A stretch of 64,000 bases of DNA, taken from NCBI GenBank assembly GCA_007130865.1, contig SLRR01000073.1:1-64000 (forward strand), in the 5' to 3' direction. The DNA is from Spirochaeta sp. (GTDB lineage: Bacteria > Spirochaetota > Spirochaetia > DSM-27196 > Alkalispirochaetaceae). Positions 9,135 through 19,045 of this stretch are shown piece by piece (positions within the stretch are counted from its first letter, which is position 1; every line of letters starts with the position of its first letter). A program made the translations under genes and the position numbers. Under the pieces are notes generated by a model that made no database searches, was not told the origin of the DNA, and worked only from the letters and a program-made list of their open reading frames with translations.

Positions 9135-10739
9135 ATGCGCGAGGGTAAGACGCTGATTCGGGAAGGACAGGCGATCCTGGGGTTCGAGTTCGGGTCGACA
9201 CGGATAAAGGCGACGTTGATCGCTCTCGACGGGCCGCCGCTGGCGTCCGGCTCGTACGGGTGGGAGAACAAACTCGTGGACGGTATCTGGTCGTACGACA
9301 TGGATGAGGTATGGAACGGTGCCGCCGCGTGCTTCGCCGACCTCGCGGCGGACGTTCGGAAGCGATACGACGTACCACTTGAACGGCTGGCCGCGTTGGG
9401 AATCAGCGGCATGATGCACGGCTACCTTCCGCTCGATTCCAACGGTGAACTGCTCGTACCGTTCCGTACGTGGCGGAACAATATCACCGGCGACGCGTCG
9501 CGTCGCCTCTCGGAGTTGTTCGACTTTCCCGTCCCGCAGCGGTGGAGCGCGGCGCATCTCTTTCAGGCGATTCTGAACGAGGAATCTCACGTGCCTCGCG
9601 TGACTTCGATCGATACTCTGGCGAGTTACGTACACCACCGTCTCACGGGGCGACGCGCGATCGGGGTGGACGAAGCCTCCGGGATGTTTCCGGTGGACCC
9701 GGAGACGGGGAACTACTATACGTCGATGATCGAGACCTTTGACCGGGAGGTGATGACCCGCGACACAGATCGGCGTCCCGCGGGATCGATCCGGGAGCTG
9801 CTGCCGGAGATCGTCCCCGCCGGAGAGACGGCGGGCATCCTCACCGAGGATGGCGTAAAGCTGCTCGATCCGACGGGTACGCTTCAATCGGGGATTCCCC
9901 TGTGCGCGCCCGAGGGCGACGCCGGCACGGGGATGATCGCCACCAACAGTATCCGGCCCAAGACGGGCAACGTCTCCGCCGGCACCTCGGTTTTCGCGAT
10001 GATCGTCCTGGAAAAGGCGCTCTCCCGGAACCATCCGGAGATCGATATCGTGGTCACCCCCGGAGGAAAGGCGGTGGCTATGGTACATTCCAACAACTGC
10101 ACCTCCGATACCGACGCGTGGGTTTCACTGATAGGAGAAGCGGCGGGGGCGTTGGGAGCCAATATCACGGCGGATCGCCTCTACGGAACGCTGCTGCCCC
10201 TGGCGCTTCGAGGCGAACCGGACGCGGGAGGTCTGCTGTCCTACGGATACGTCTCCGGCGAACACGTAACGGGATTCTCCGAGGGGCGCCCGCTCTTTGT
10301 CCGCTCCCAGGAGTCCAGATTCAACCTGGCCAACTTCATGCGATCGCACCTGTACGGCGCGCTCTGCGCGCTTCGCACGGGATTGAATATTCTCACCGAG
10401 GAGGAAAACGTTCAGGTTGAGGAGATCCGCGGTCACGGAGGTTTCTTCAAGACCCCCGAGGTGGGACAGCGCATCATGGCGGCCGCCACCAACACTCCCG
10501 TGAGCGTTCTCAAGACCGCCGGTGAGGGTGGCCCCTGGGGCATGGCGCTCCTGGCGGCGTACATGGTCCGATCCGACCGGTCCCGGGATCTCCCGACATT
10601 CCTGGAAGGGGTCTTCGGTTCCGACCAGGGCGAGGCGGTACAACCGGACCCGACCGACGTGGAGGGATTCAACGAGTACTTCCGGCGGTACACCGCGGCA
10701 CTCCCGGTGGAACGAGCGGCGGTGGAGACGCTGCGCTGA
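9135..10739 (+). CDS. FGGY-family carbohydrate kinase
   Basis: ILGFEFGSTRIKATL, GISGMMHGYLPLD, GHGGFFKTPEVGQRIMAAATNTPV; SD GGAGGA before ATG 9135 (ORF track starts at 9099). Confidence 0.88.
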   Translation: MREGKTLIREGQAILGFEFGSTRIKATLIALDGPPLASGSYGWENKLVDGIWSYDMDEVWNGAAACFADLAADVRKRYDVPLERLAALGISGMMHGYLPLDSNGELLVPFRTWRNNITGDASRRLSELFDFPVPQRWSAAHLFQAILNEESHVPRVTSIDTLASYVHHRLTGRRAIGVDEASGMFPVDPETGNYYTSMIETFDREVMTRDTDRRPAGSIRELLPEIVPAGETAGILTEDGVKLLDPTGTLQSGIPLCAPEGDAGTGMIATNSIRPKTGNVSAGTSVFAMIVLEKALSRNHPEIDIVVTPGGKAVAMVHSNNCTSDTDAWVSLIGEAAGALGANITADRLYGTLLPLALRGEPDAGGLLSYGYVSGEHVTGFSEGRPLFVRSQESRFNLANFMRSHLYGALCALRTGLNILTEEENVQVEEIRGHGGFFKTPEVGQRIMAAATNTPVSVLKTAGEGGPWGMALLAAYMVRSDRSRDLPTFLEGVFGSDQGEAVQPDPTDVEGFNEYFRRYTAALPVERAAVETLR

Positions 10740-12304
10740 TGTCCGTCAGGATAATCATTACCGGAGGGACGTTCGACAAGCACTACGACGAACTCCAGGG
10801 AACACTCACGTTCAAGGACACGCACCTGCCGGAGATTATCCGGGATGTACGCATCACCGTTCCCGTGGAGCTTGAGATAAACCAGCTCGTGGACAGTCTC
10901 GAGATGGAGATGGCCAACCGCATCGCGATCCTGGAGTCCTGCCGCAACGCACCGGAAGACCAGATCGTGATCGTCCACGGTACGGATACGATGTCCGAGA
11001 CCGCTCGTGTCCTGGGAGAGGCGCACCTGGACAAGCGGATCGTCCTTACCGGCGCTATGGTACCCTACGCGGTAACGCACTCCGACGCGGCGTTCAACCT
11101 GGGATGCAGTATCTCCGCGGTGCAGCTGGTGGAGCCGGGTGTGTACGTCGTAATGAACGGCCGCGTCTTTGCCTGGGACCGGGTACGAAAAGACAAGGAG
11201 AACGGCGTGTTTGAAGAGACCGACGATATGACCGACGGCATGACCGACGGCGGGCAGGACGAACACCGGCGCCGATCGGTCGCGGCCGCCCGCGCCAGTA
11301 TGACGGAAACGATCTTCCCCGACGGACTGCCCCGGTTGTGGTGTCCCCTGCTGACGCACTACCGGGAGGATGGCTTGATCGATACTGAACGGATCGCCGC
11401 GCACATCGCTCACCTGCGACAGTGGGTGCCGGCGTTTCTCGCACCGGGTTCTACCGGTGACGGCTGGGAGATGACCCCCGACGAGACCGAGACGCTGCTG
11501 ACGTTTCTTCTGGACGAAGCACAGCGACAGGAGTTCTCCCTGATGGTGGGCGTGCTCAGAACGGAACGGGGAACCGTCCCGCCGGCGATAGGAGGGTTTC
11601 TCCGGCGGTACACCAACGGCAGCGGGGATCCGGGAGAACTCGCCCGTCACCGTGTATGCGGGTTCACCGTAACCGCGCCGAAAGGCGCCGATCTGGAGCA
11701 GGAGTCGATCCGACGGGAACTCACCGCGATCGCCGCCACGGGTGTGCCCCTGGCGATCTATCAGCTTCCGCAGATTACGGAGAACGAGATGAGTCCCGAC
11801 ACGGTGGCCGACCTGGTGGGGCGGTTCTCCAACGTGTACCTGCTGAAGGATACCAGCGGTCGCGACGAGGTGGCGGTCTCCGGGGTCAACCTGGACAACC
11901 TGTTCCTCGTACGCGGCGCCGAGGGCGATTACGCCCGCTGGAGTAAAGCCGCCGGCGGGTATTACGACGGATTTCTCCTGAGCTCGGCCAACTGTTTTGC
12001 GGAATCGCTGGATACGATGCTCCAACACCTGCAGGAAGGCCGGCTCGAGCCGGCGGAGGACATTTCGCGACGGGTTGCCGCGGTAATCGGGGAAGTCTTT
12101 GACGAGGCGGGAAAGCTACCCTTCGGCAACCCCTTCGCCAACGGTAACAAGGCGATCGACCACCACTTTGCCTGGGGCCACCGCGCGGCGTCAAGACCCG
12201 CGCCGATGACCCACTGCGGAGAACGCCTGCCCCGTGCGCTCCTGGACCTCGCCGGAGACACACTCCGTCGTCACGGGTTTGACCCGGGGCGGGGATACCT
12301 CTGA
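10739..12304 (+). CDS. Fusion: N-terminal asparaginase-like domain + DapA/NAL-family aldolase/lyase domain
   Basis: N-half IIITGGTFDKHYDELQGTL...VIVHGTDTM...VLTGAMVP (asparaginase N-domain); C-half LAPGSTGDGWEMTPDET...YQLPQITENEMSPDTVADL (DHDPS family); one uninterrupted frame. Confidence 0.85.
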   Translation: MSVRIIITGGTFDKHYDELQGTLTFKDTHLPEIIRDVRITVPVELEINQLVDSLEMEMANRIAILESCRNAPEDQIVIVHGTDTMSETARVLGEAHLDKRIVLTGAMVPYAVTHSDAAFNLGCSISAVQLVEPGVYVVMNGRVFAWDRVRKDKENGVFEETDDMTDGMTDGGQDEHRRRSVAAARASMTETIFPDGLPRLWCPLLTHYREDGLIDTERIAAHIAHLRQWVPAFLAPGSTGDGWEMTPDETETLLTFLLDEAQRQEFSLMVGVLRTERGTVPPAIGGFLRRYTNGSGDPGELARHRVCGFTVTAPKGADLEQESIRRELTAIAATGVPLAIYQLPQITENEMSPDTVADLVGRFSNVYLLKDTSGRDEVAVSGVNLDNLFLVRGAEGDYARWSKAAGGYYDGFLLSSANCFAESLDTMLQHLQEGRLEPAEDISRRVAAVIGEVFDEAGKLPFGNPFANGNKAIDHHFAWGHRAASRPAPMTHCGERLPRALLDLAGDTLRRHGFDPGRGYL

Positions 12305-12364
12305 CGACGGTCGCCGATCGTCTGGATCAAACGCCGACGTCGCGGCATTTGACGGTGCGAGATT

Positions 12365-12622
12365 TCACGCCACGGAAAAGACGCGGGATGATTCCGTTCC
12401 CTCACCGGCGCGAGCCGGTTCGACCGCGTCCGTCGATTCCGTGAGGTAGCCGGTCTGCAGGCACATCTCAAAGAGGTGTGCCTCCATGAAGCTCTCCGTA
12501 ACTGTCTCGTACCCCTCAAAGCAACGCACGATCCGCACGTTGCAGCCGGTTTCGTTCCGGCGCAGGACCTCGAGATATTCTTCCCGTTCCGGGCTGGACT
12601 TGATCCGGTACCGCTGTATCAT
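12365..12622 (-). CDS. Small conserved-looking protein of unknown function (about 85 aa)
   Basis: ORF directly downstream of the AraC gene; ATG at 12622 preceded by GAGAGG SD (the upstream in-frame ATG at 12634 lacks this). Confidence 0.5.
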   Translation of the reverse strand: MIQRYRIKSSPEREEYLEVLRRNETGCNVRIVRCFEGYETVTESFMEAHLFEMCLQTGYLTESTDAVEPARAGEGTESSRVFSVA

Positions 12623-12641
12623 TGGACCTCTCATGGTCCAA

Positions 12642-13577
12642 TTATCGGCGTAGCGAGGTCGGCTGTTGAGCCGGAAAGCCCGCCCCGGGGATCTCGCCGT
12701 CGCGCCACTGTGTCGGGGACATCCCCGTTTTCTTCTTGAAAAGACGCGCGAAATAGTACTGGTTATCGAAATTCATCCGGGCGGCGACTTCCTTCACGGA
12801 AAGTCGGGAGTTCTGCAGAAGTTCCTTGGCGCGATGGATCCGAAGCTGCAGGAAATACTGGTACGGCGTAAGTCCCGTATACTGGCGGAAGATCTCCAGA
12901 AGGCTTGTATACCCGACGCCTACTTGAGCCGCGATCTGCTCCACCTCTATACCTTCGTCCAGGTGGTCCTGCATGATCCTGCGCGCTCGCTGGACCAACT
13001 CACTGTCACCTTCAGTCGTCCGGGAGGAGGTCTCGATCGCGTGGATATGCGCCAGCAGCTGCAGCACCAGCGCTCCGAGGCGCACCTGGAACCCCGGCGA
13101 CTGCTGGCGACAGAGGCGGACGACCTGTTCATAGTCCGCCATCACCTCGTGGTTGAGTCCGATATTATGCACGGCCCGCTCGGGAGAAAAGAGCCCGTTG
13201 TGCCAGAGGCGGTACGCATGCTCACCGGAGAATCCCACCCAGTACTCGTGCCACCCGATCTCCCGGACCGGATGGTACGCGTGCCGTACACCGGGAAAGA
13301 GAATCATGACATCTCCGGTTGAAACGGTACATTCTCCCATGCGCTCACACTCAAAAACGCCCTGCCCGGCGGTGATGTATACAACCTGAAACTCCGAGAG
13401 GACCCGGCCGGTTGCCACGGTTGCGGCGTAATCCGGAGGATGATCCTCCGGGACAAGAGGATAATGCGCGCCGGGAGGTACCTGAGAGTACCCGGCGTCG
13501 TTGCAATGAATCTCCCATCGCAACGCCTCGGGATTGACCGGTAAATACCGGGAAAAACTTGTTCGCTGCAGGTCCAC
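12642..13577 (-). CDS. AraC-family transcriptional regulator (cupin sensor + HTH)
   Basis: N-terminal cupin-like region, C-terminal KEVAARMNFDNQYYFARLFKKKTGMSPTQWRDG. Confidence 0.92.
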   Translation of the reverse strand: MDLQRTSFSRYLPVNPEALRWEIHCNDAGYSQVPPGAHYPLVPEDHPPDYAATVATGRVLSEFQVVYITAGQGVFECERMGECTVSTGDVMILFPGVRHAYHPVREIGWHEYWVGFSGEHAYRLWHNGLFSPERAVHNIGLNHEVMADYEQVVRLCRQQSPGFQVRLGALVLQLLAHIHAIETSSRTTEGDSELVQRARRIMQDHLDEGIEVEQIAAQVGVGYTSLLEIFRQYTGLTPYQYFLQLRIHRAKELLQNSRLSVKEVAARMNFDNQYYFARLFKKKTGMSPTQWRDGEIPGAGFPAQQPTSLRR

Positions 13578-13677
13578 GGAAAATAAAGTATATCACATAC
13601 CGTTTTTTGTCCATTTGCGGATGCCGGAACCGGGCTTAGCGTGGATTAAGCGTGGTTAAACACAGGGAGAAGGAGCG

Positions 13678-15108
13678 ATGGCAACAAACGGAAAACTGAA
13701 CGTCGGGATCTTCGGTATCGGTCTGGACACGTACTGGCCGCAGTTCAAAGGTCTGAAGGAGCGCCTGGAGGGTTACCAGCAAGAGGTCTCCCGGGAGATC
13801 GAAGCGTGCGGCTTTGTGGAACTCGTAGACGCGGGCCTGGTGGACAATCCCGAGCGCGCTCGGGCGATCGGCTCACTTTTCCGTCGCCAGCAGGTAGATG
13901 TAATATTTTTGTATATCTCCACGTACGCTCTCTCCTCCACCGTTCTCCCGGTTGCGCAGGAGACGGGCGTTCCCGTCATCGTTCTCAATATCCAGCCCGT
14001 ACCTGCGATCGACTATGATTCCTTCAATAAGCTTGGTGACCGCGGAACGATGACCGGAGAGTGGCTCGCTCACTGCCAGGCATGCTGCGTTCCGGAAATC
14101 GCATCTGTATTTAACCGGACTGGAATCAGGTATCACCTGGTTACAGGCTATCTCGGAGAAGAGAGGACGCGGCAGGAGCTCCGACACTGGGTTGAAGCGG
14201 CGCGGGTGGCCAAGACGATGAGCTCCAATCGTCTTGGAGTCATGGGGCACTACTACGCGGGGATGCTCGACGTCTACACGGATATCACCAGACAAATAGG
14301 CACGTTCGGCGGCCACGTGGACCTGATTGAGATCGACGAGCTCGCGGAGATACGGTCTCACGTCACCGACAAGGAGGTGACCGCGAAGATCTCCGAGTTC
14401 AAACGGGCGTTCCAGGTATCGCCCGAGTGCGAGCAGGAAGAGCTGGAACGCGCGGCCCGGACGTCCGTGGCGTTGGACAAGCTCGCAAGCCACCACGAAC
14501 TGGGATCCCTGGCGTACTACTACGAGGGAACAACCGCATCGGATCACGAGAATATCGTGACCTCCGTAATCGCGGGAAACACCTTGCTGACGGGCCGGAA
14601 CATTCCCGTGGCAGGGGAGTGCGAGATCAAGAACGCCCAGGCGATGAAAATCATGGACAGTTTCGGCGCGGGAGGCTCTTTTTCCGAGTTCTACGCGATG
14701 GACTTCAACGAGGACATCCTCATGCTCGGTCACGACGGGCCGGCGCACTTCGCGATCGCGGAGGGTCCGGTGGGACTCGTCCCTCTGCCGGTGTACCACG
14801 GGAAGCCGGGAAAAGGCCTCTCGATCCAGATGACGGTCAAGCACGGTCCGGTGACGCTGCTCTCGGTCTGCGAGGGACCGCAGGGGGCGTACATGATCGT
14901 AGCCGAGGGCGAGTGCGTACCGGGCCCTGTCCTGCACATCGGTAATACCAACAGCCGGTACCGGTTCCCGCTTCCACCCCGGGAGTTCATCGAGCGGTGG
15001 TCGCGTCTCGGACCGTCGCACCACTGCGCGATCGGCGTTGGTCACGTAGCGTCCCGGATCGAGAAACTGGGAGCTCTCATGGACGTACCCGTAACACGGG
15101 TGTGCTGA
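13678..15108 (+). CDS. L-arabinose/L-fucose isomerase family protein
   Basis: GIFGIGLDTYWPQF, KLGVMGHYYAGMLDVYTD-like segment, GECEIKNAQAMKIMDSFGAGGSFSEFYAMDF...HDGP. Confidence 0.85.
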   Translation: MATNGKLNVGIFGIGLDTYWPQFKGLKERLEGYQQEVSREIEACGFVELVDAGLVDNPERARAIGSLFRRQQVDVIFLYISTYALSSTVLPVAQETGVPVIVLNIQPVPAIDYDSFNKLGDRGTMTGEWLAHCQACCVPEIASVFNRTGIRYHLVTGYLGEERTRQELRHWVEAARVAKTMSSNRLGVMGHYYAGMLDVYTDITRQIGTFGGHVDLIEIDELAEIRSHVTDKEVTAKISEFKRAFQVSPECEQEELERAARTSVALDKLASHHELGSLAYYYEGTTASDHENIVTSVIAGNTLLTGRNIPVAGECEIKNAQAMKIMDSFGAGGSFSEFYAMDFNEDILMLGHDGPAHFAIAEGPVGLVPLPVYHGKPGKGLSIQMTVKHGPVTLLSVCEGPQGAYMIVAEGECVPGPVLHIGNTNSRYRFPLPPREFIERWSRLGPSHHCAIGVGHVASRIEKLGALMDVPVTRVC

Positions 15109-15123
15109 AACAAGGGAGGAAGC

Positions 15124-15438
15124 ATGAAACGGATAGGTTTTGCGATGCAGCTTCTACCGGGAAACCGGGAGGAATACAAGCGTCGCCACGACGAGATATG
15201 GCCCGAACTGGTAGCCGAACTCCACGCCGCGGGCGTACGGGATTACGTGATCTACCTGGATCCGCGGACGGACACGCTCTACGCGAGCCAGAAAGTCACG
15301 GAGCACAACACCGCGGACAAACTCGCCCGGACGGAGATCGTGCAGAAATGGTGGGCCTTTATGGCTGACCTGATGGAAACCAACCCGGACAACTCCCCCA
15401 GGGTGTACCCCCTGGACGAGATGTTCTACCAGGACTGA
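15124..15438 (+). CDS. rhaM: L-rhamnose mutarotase
   Basis: FAMQLLPGNREEYKRRHDEIWPELVAELHAAGVRDYVIYLDP, WWAFMADLMETNPDNSP: RhaM family. Confidence 0.93.
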   Translation: MKRIGFAMQLLPGNREEYKRRHDEIWPELVAELHAAGVRDYVIYLDPRTDTLYASQKVTEHNTADKLARTEIVQKWWAFMADLMETNPDNSPRVYPLDEMFYQD

Positions 15439-15465
15439 GACGGGGCGCGTAGTGGGTGGTGAGCA

Positions 15466-16977
15466 GTGAGTAACGGAACGGTCCTGGAATTACGAGGCAT
15501 CTCGAAAGCGTTTCCCGGTGTGCAGGCCCTGGATGAGGTGAATTTTGACCTGAAACCCGGCGAGATTCACTGCCTGATGGGAGAAAACGGAGCCGGCAAG
15601 TCCACGTTCATCAAGGTGATTACCGGCGTGCACGCTCCGGACGCGGGTGAGATCATCCTGGACGGCGCGCCCGCGGTTTTTCGCAATCCCCGGGAGACGC
15701 AACACCGGGGGATCGCCGCGATCTACCAGCACGTCACCGCGTATCCTCACCTGACGGTGGCGGAGAACATCTTTATGGGGCACGAGAAAGTGAGGGCCCT
15801 CACGCGCCGTATCGATTGGAGCGCGATGCACTCCGAGGCGCAAGCGTTACTGGACCAGCTGGGGGCCGGGTTCGATTCCCGGGAACGAATGGGCAACCTC
15901 TCGGTAGCACGGCAGCAGATCGTGGAGATCGCCAAAGCACTCTCCACAAACGCCCGGATCGTGATCATGGACGAGCCCACAGCGGCGCTCACGCACCACG
16001 AGAGCGACGAGCTCTACCGGATTACCGATGATCTCCGCACGGCCGGGGTAGCGATCATCTTCATCTCGCATCGTCTGGAAGATGTCTGGCGTCTGGCGAA
16101 CCGGGTCACGGTGTTCCGCGACGGTCGCCATATAGGCACGTGGCAAGCCGCGGATATCACCCAGCACGACCTCGTGGTCGCCATGGTTGGTCGAGAAATA
16201 TCCCAGATGTTTCCCAAGCGGAACGTTCATATCGGTGACGAAGTACTGCGCGTGGAAAACCTCTCGCGTACGGGGTTCTTCCGGGACGTCTCCTTCAACG
16301 TGCACCGGGGCGAGATCCTTGCGCTGACCGGGCTGGTCGGAGCAGGCCGCACAGAGGTGTGCGAAGCGATCTACGGCGTTGCCTCCGCCGACGAAGGGCA
16401 CGTTCTGGTAGAAGGCAAACCGGCGTCGATCAACAGTCCGATACGGGCGTTGGAGACGGGAATCGGCTGCTTGCCGGAAGACCGTCAGCTGGAAGGGCTG
16501 ATCCTGGAGTGGGAGATCGGACGCAACATCTCCCTGACCTGCCTGAACGCTCTCTCCCGCATGGGCTGGATGAATGAGAAAGAGGAGAACGTACTGGCGG
16601 GTAAACTCGCCAACAAGCTCAACGTCCGCGCACCAAACATCTTCACCCGAGCCGCGGCTCTGTCCGGCGGAAACCAGCAGAAAGTGGTAGTAGCCAAGAT
16701 ACTGAGTCGCGCTCTGAAGGTAATCATCCTGGACGAACCCACCAAAGGGGTCGACGTCGGCGCCAAGGCGGCGATCTACGAGATCATCGGGGAACTGGCG
16801 GAACAGGGGTACGGGATTATTTTTGTATCGTCGGAGATGCCGGAGGTGCTCGGGATGAGCGACCGGATCGTGGTTATGAGACAGGGCCGGGTGACGGCGG
16901 AGCTCGTAACCACTGCGGCAACGCAGGAGGAGATACTACGGGCCGCCATGGTGACCAATGGAGCGGAACATGAATAA
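15466..16977 (+). CDS. Sugar (rhamnose-type) ABC transporter ATP-binding protein
   Basis: GENGAGKSTFIKVITG, MDEPTAALTHHESDELY, LSGGNQQKVVVAKILSRALKVIILDEPTKGVDVG. Confidence 0.95.
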   Translation: MSNGTVLELRGISKAFPGVQALDEVNFDLKPGEIHCLMGENGAGKSTFIKVITGVHAPDAGEIILDGAPAVFRNPRETQHRGIAAIYQHVTAYPHLTVAENIFMGHEKVRALTRRIDWSAMHSEAQALLDQLGAGFDSRERMGNLSVARQQIVEIAKALSTNARIVIMDEPTAALTHHESDELYRITDDLRTAGVAIIFISHRLEDVWRLANRVTVFRDGRHIGTWQAADITQHDLVVAMVGREISQMFPKRNVHIGDEVLRVENLSRTGFFRDVSFNVHRGEILALTGLVGAGRTEVCEAIYGVASADEGHVLVEGKPASINSPIRALETGIGCLPEDRQLEGLILEWEIGRNISLTCLNALSRMGWMNEKEENVLAGKLANKLNVRAPNIFTRAAALSGGNQQKVVVAKILSRALKVIILDEPTKGVDVGAKAAIYEIIGELAEQGYGIIFVSSEMPEVLGMSDRIVVMRQGRVTAELVTTAATQEEILRAAMVTNGAEHE

Positions 16978-17959
16978 GGGCAGATTTGTTCTCACTGAGA
17001 ATATGCGGGAGCTGGGGCTGTTCCTTTTTATGGTACTCCTGGCGATTACCGTGCAGATGCGCAACCCCGCGTTCCTGACGCTGCGTAACATAAACGCTCT
17101 GCTTACCAACACGGCAATTCTGGGAATTCTTGCGGTGGGCATGATGCTCGTCCTGGTGACGCGCGGTATCGACCTTTCCGTGGGGTCCACGATCGCGTTC
17201 TCCGGCATGGTAACCGCCCTGACGGTGGCGCAGAACCCGACGATGTCCCCGATCGCCGCTATCGCCCTGGGAACGGTGATCGGAGCTGCGGTAGGCATGG
17301 TGATCGGTGTCCTGGTCGCGCGGTACGACGTTCTCCCGATTATCGCCACCCTGGGCATGATGAATGTGGTACGGGGCCTCACCTACGTCGTCTCCGGTGG
17401 TCGCTGGGTCAGCTCCTACCAGATGAGCGACGCGTTCAAGGGGATCGCCACCGGTCGCACCCTGGGGGTGAACAACCTCATCGTGATCGCCGTGATCGTC
17501 TACCTCGTGGCGGGCTGGTTCATCAATCACACCCGCACGGGGCGCCAGATCTACGCGGTCGGGTCAAACCCGGATGCGGCAGAAGTCTCGGGACTGCCCA
17601 GACGGCGACTGGTGTTTCTGGTTTACACGATCATGGGCGGCCTGGCGGGGCTGGCGGGAGTCCTCTGGGTGGCGAAATTCGCCTCGGCTCAGGGAGACAC
17701 GGCGGTAGCGTACGAACTGCAGGTGATCGCCGCGTGCATCCTCGGCGGCGTAAGCATCACCGGTGGCGTGGGTCGCCTGACCGGCCTGATCCTCGGCACG
17801 GTGATGTTCGGGATACTCGCAAACGCCCTGCCCCTGATCAACGTCTCGCCCTTCTGGCAGATGGCGATACAGGGCGTGGTGGTGCTCGCGGCAGTACTCA
17901 CCAACGTGATGGTGCGGCGCAACTCCGAGCGGAACGCCCTCCGACGCAGGACAATTTGA
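16970..17959 (+). CDS. Sugar ABC transporter permease 1
   Basis: TRGIDLSVGSTIAFSG; overlaps upstream stop by ATGAATAA. Confidence 0.93.
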   Translation: MNKGRFVLTENMRELGLFLFMVLLAITVQMRNPAFLTLRNINALLTNTAILGILAVGMMLVLVTRGIDLSVGSTIAFSGMVTALTVAQNPTMSPIAAIALGTVIGAAVGMVIGVLVARYDVLPIIATLGMMNVVRGLTYVVSGGRWVSSYQMSDAFKGIATGRTLGVNNLIVIAVIVYLVAGWFINHTRTGRQIYAVGSNPDAAEVSGLPRRRLVFLVYTIMGGLAGLAGVLWVAKFASAQGDTAVAYELQVIAACILGGVSITGGVGRLTGLILGTVMFGILANALPLINVSPFWQMAIQGVVVLAAVLTNVMVRRNSERNALRRRTI

Positions 17960-17973
17960 GGAGAATCGGGTAA

Positions 17974-19044
17974 ATGGCGGACACACAGGACATACGGGAC
18001 ATGCAGCAGCAAACGTCGGCAGTACGGATCAGTATCGACCGACCCTGGAGCTGGCGGGACTTCTTCTTCCAGTGGGAGTGGCTGCTCGTGGCAATACTGG
18101 TGCTGGTGATCGTCGTGAACTCGATGATCTCCCCCTTCTTCCTCGCCTGGAGCACCTTTATACGCACACCCGCGACGTTTCTCGACAAGGCGTTCATCGT
18201 CTTTCCGATGATGTTCGTGATCATCCTCGGGAAGATCGATATCTCCGTGGGGTCCACGGTGGCGCTTTCCGCGGTGATCATGGCGGTGAGCTATAACCTG
18301 GGAGTTCCCATGCCCCTGGCGATGCTGATCTGCCTCCTGGTGGGGACGCTTGGCGGTGCGTTTAACGCGTTTCTCATGGTGAAGTTCAAGGAACTCTCCT
18401 TTGTAATCGTGACGCTTTCCACGATGATCATCTACCGCGGTATCGCATACATCATCCTGGAAAATCGTGCCTCCGGCGGATTTCCGCAGTGGTTCTCCTT
18501 TCTCGGGTGGGGTGCAATCGGGGGCATACCGTTCATGTTGGTCGCGTTTATCATTACCGCGGTCATCTTTGGACTTCTCCTTCACAAGACTTCCTTCGGA
18601 CGCGCCGCGTTCGGGATGGGCCATAACGCCCGCGCCTGTCACCACTCGGGCGTCGATACGGATAAAGTGATATGGGTGGTGTTCACCCTCAACGGCCTGA
18701 TGGCTGCAGTGACCGCTCTCTTCCTCACCTCCCGCATGGGCAGCACCCGGCCCAACGTGGCGATGGGGTACGAGCTGGAAGTTATCGCCATGGTCGCTCT
18801 CGGAGGGGTGAGCACCAACGGCGGGATCGGTCGCATCGGCGGCCCGGTCCTGGCGGTATTTATCGTGGGATTCCTGAGCTACGGAATGGGATTGGCCAAC
18901 ATGCAGGCGCCGATCGTCCTGGTGGTGATCGGTACGCTTCTGATCCTCTCCGTACTGGCACACCGGCTCCGGTTTGTGGGTAAAGAAAAAAATCGGTCAC
19001 ATAGCGTTGCTATCAGGACCGAGGAAAAAAAGCAGGAGGTTTGA
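17974..19044 (+). CDS. Sugar ABC transporter permease 2
   Basis: LGKIDISVGSTVALSAV, hydrophobic, RbsC family. Confidence 0.93.
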   Translation: MADTQDIRDMQQQTSAVRISIDRPWSWRDFFFQWEWLLVAILVLVIVVNSMISPFFLAWSTFIRTPATFLDKAFIVFPMMFVIILGKIDISVGSTVALSAVIMAVSYNLGVPMPLAMLICLLVGTLGGAFNAFLMVKFKELSFVIVTLSTMIIYRGIAYIILENRASGGFPQWFSFLGWGAIGGIPFMLVAFIITAVIFGLLLHKTSFGRAAFGMGHNARACHHSGVDTDKVIWVVFTLNGLMAAVTALFLTSRMGSTRPNVAMGYELEVIAMVALGGVSTNGGIGRIGGPVLAVFIVGFLSYGMGLANMQAPIVLVVIGTLLILSVLAHRLRFVGKEKNRSHSVAIRTEEKKQEV

Positions 19045-19045
19045 T

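Noticed and set aside
8904-10088. Antisense ORF (394 aa) opposite the FGGY kinase
   Set aside because: No family motifs; shadow of the kinase gene
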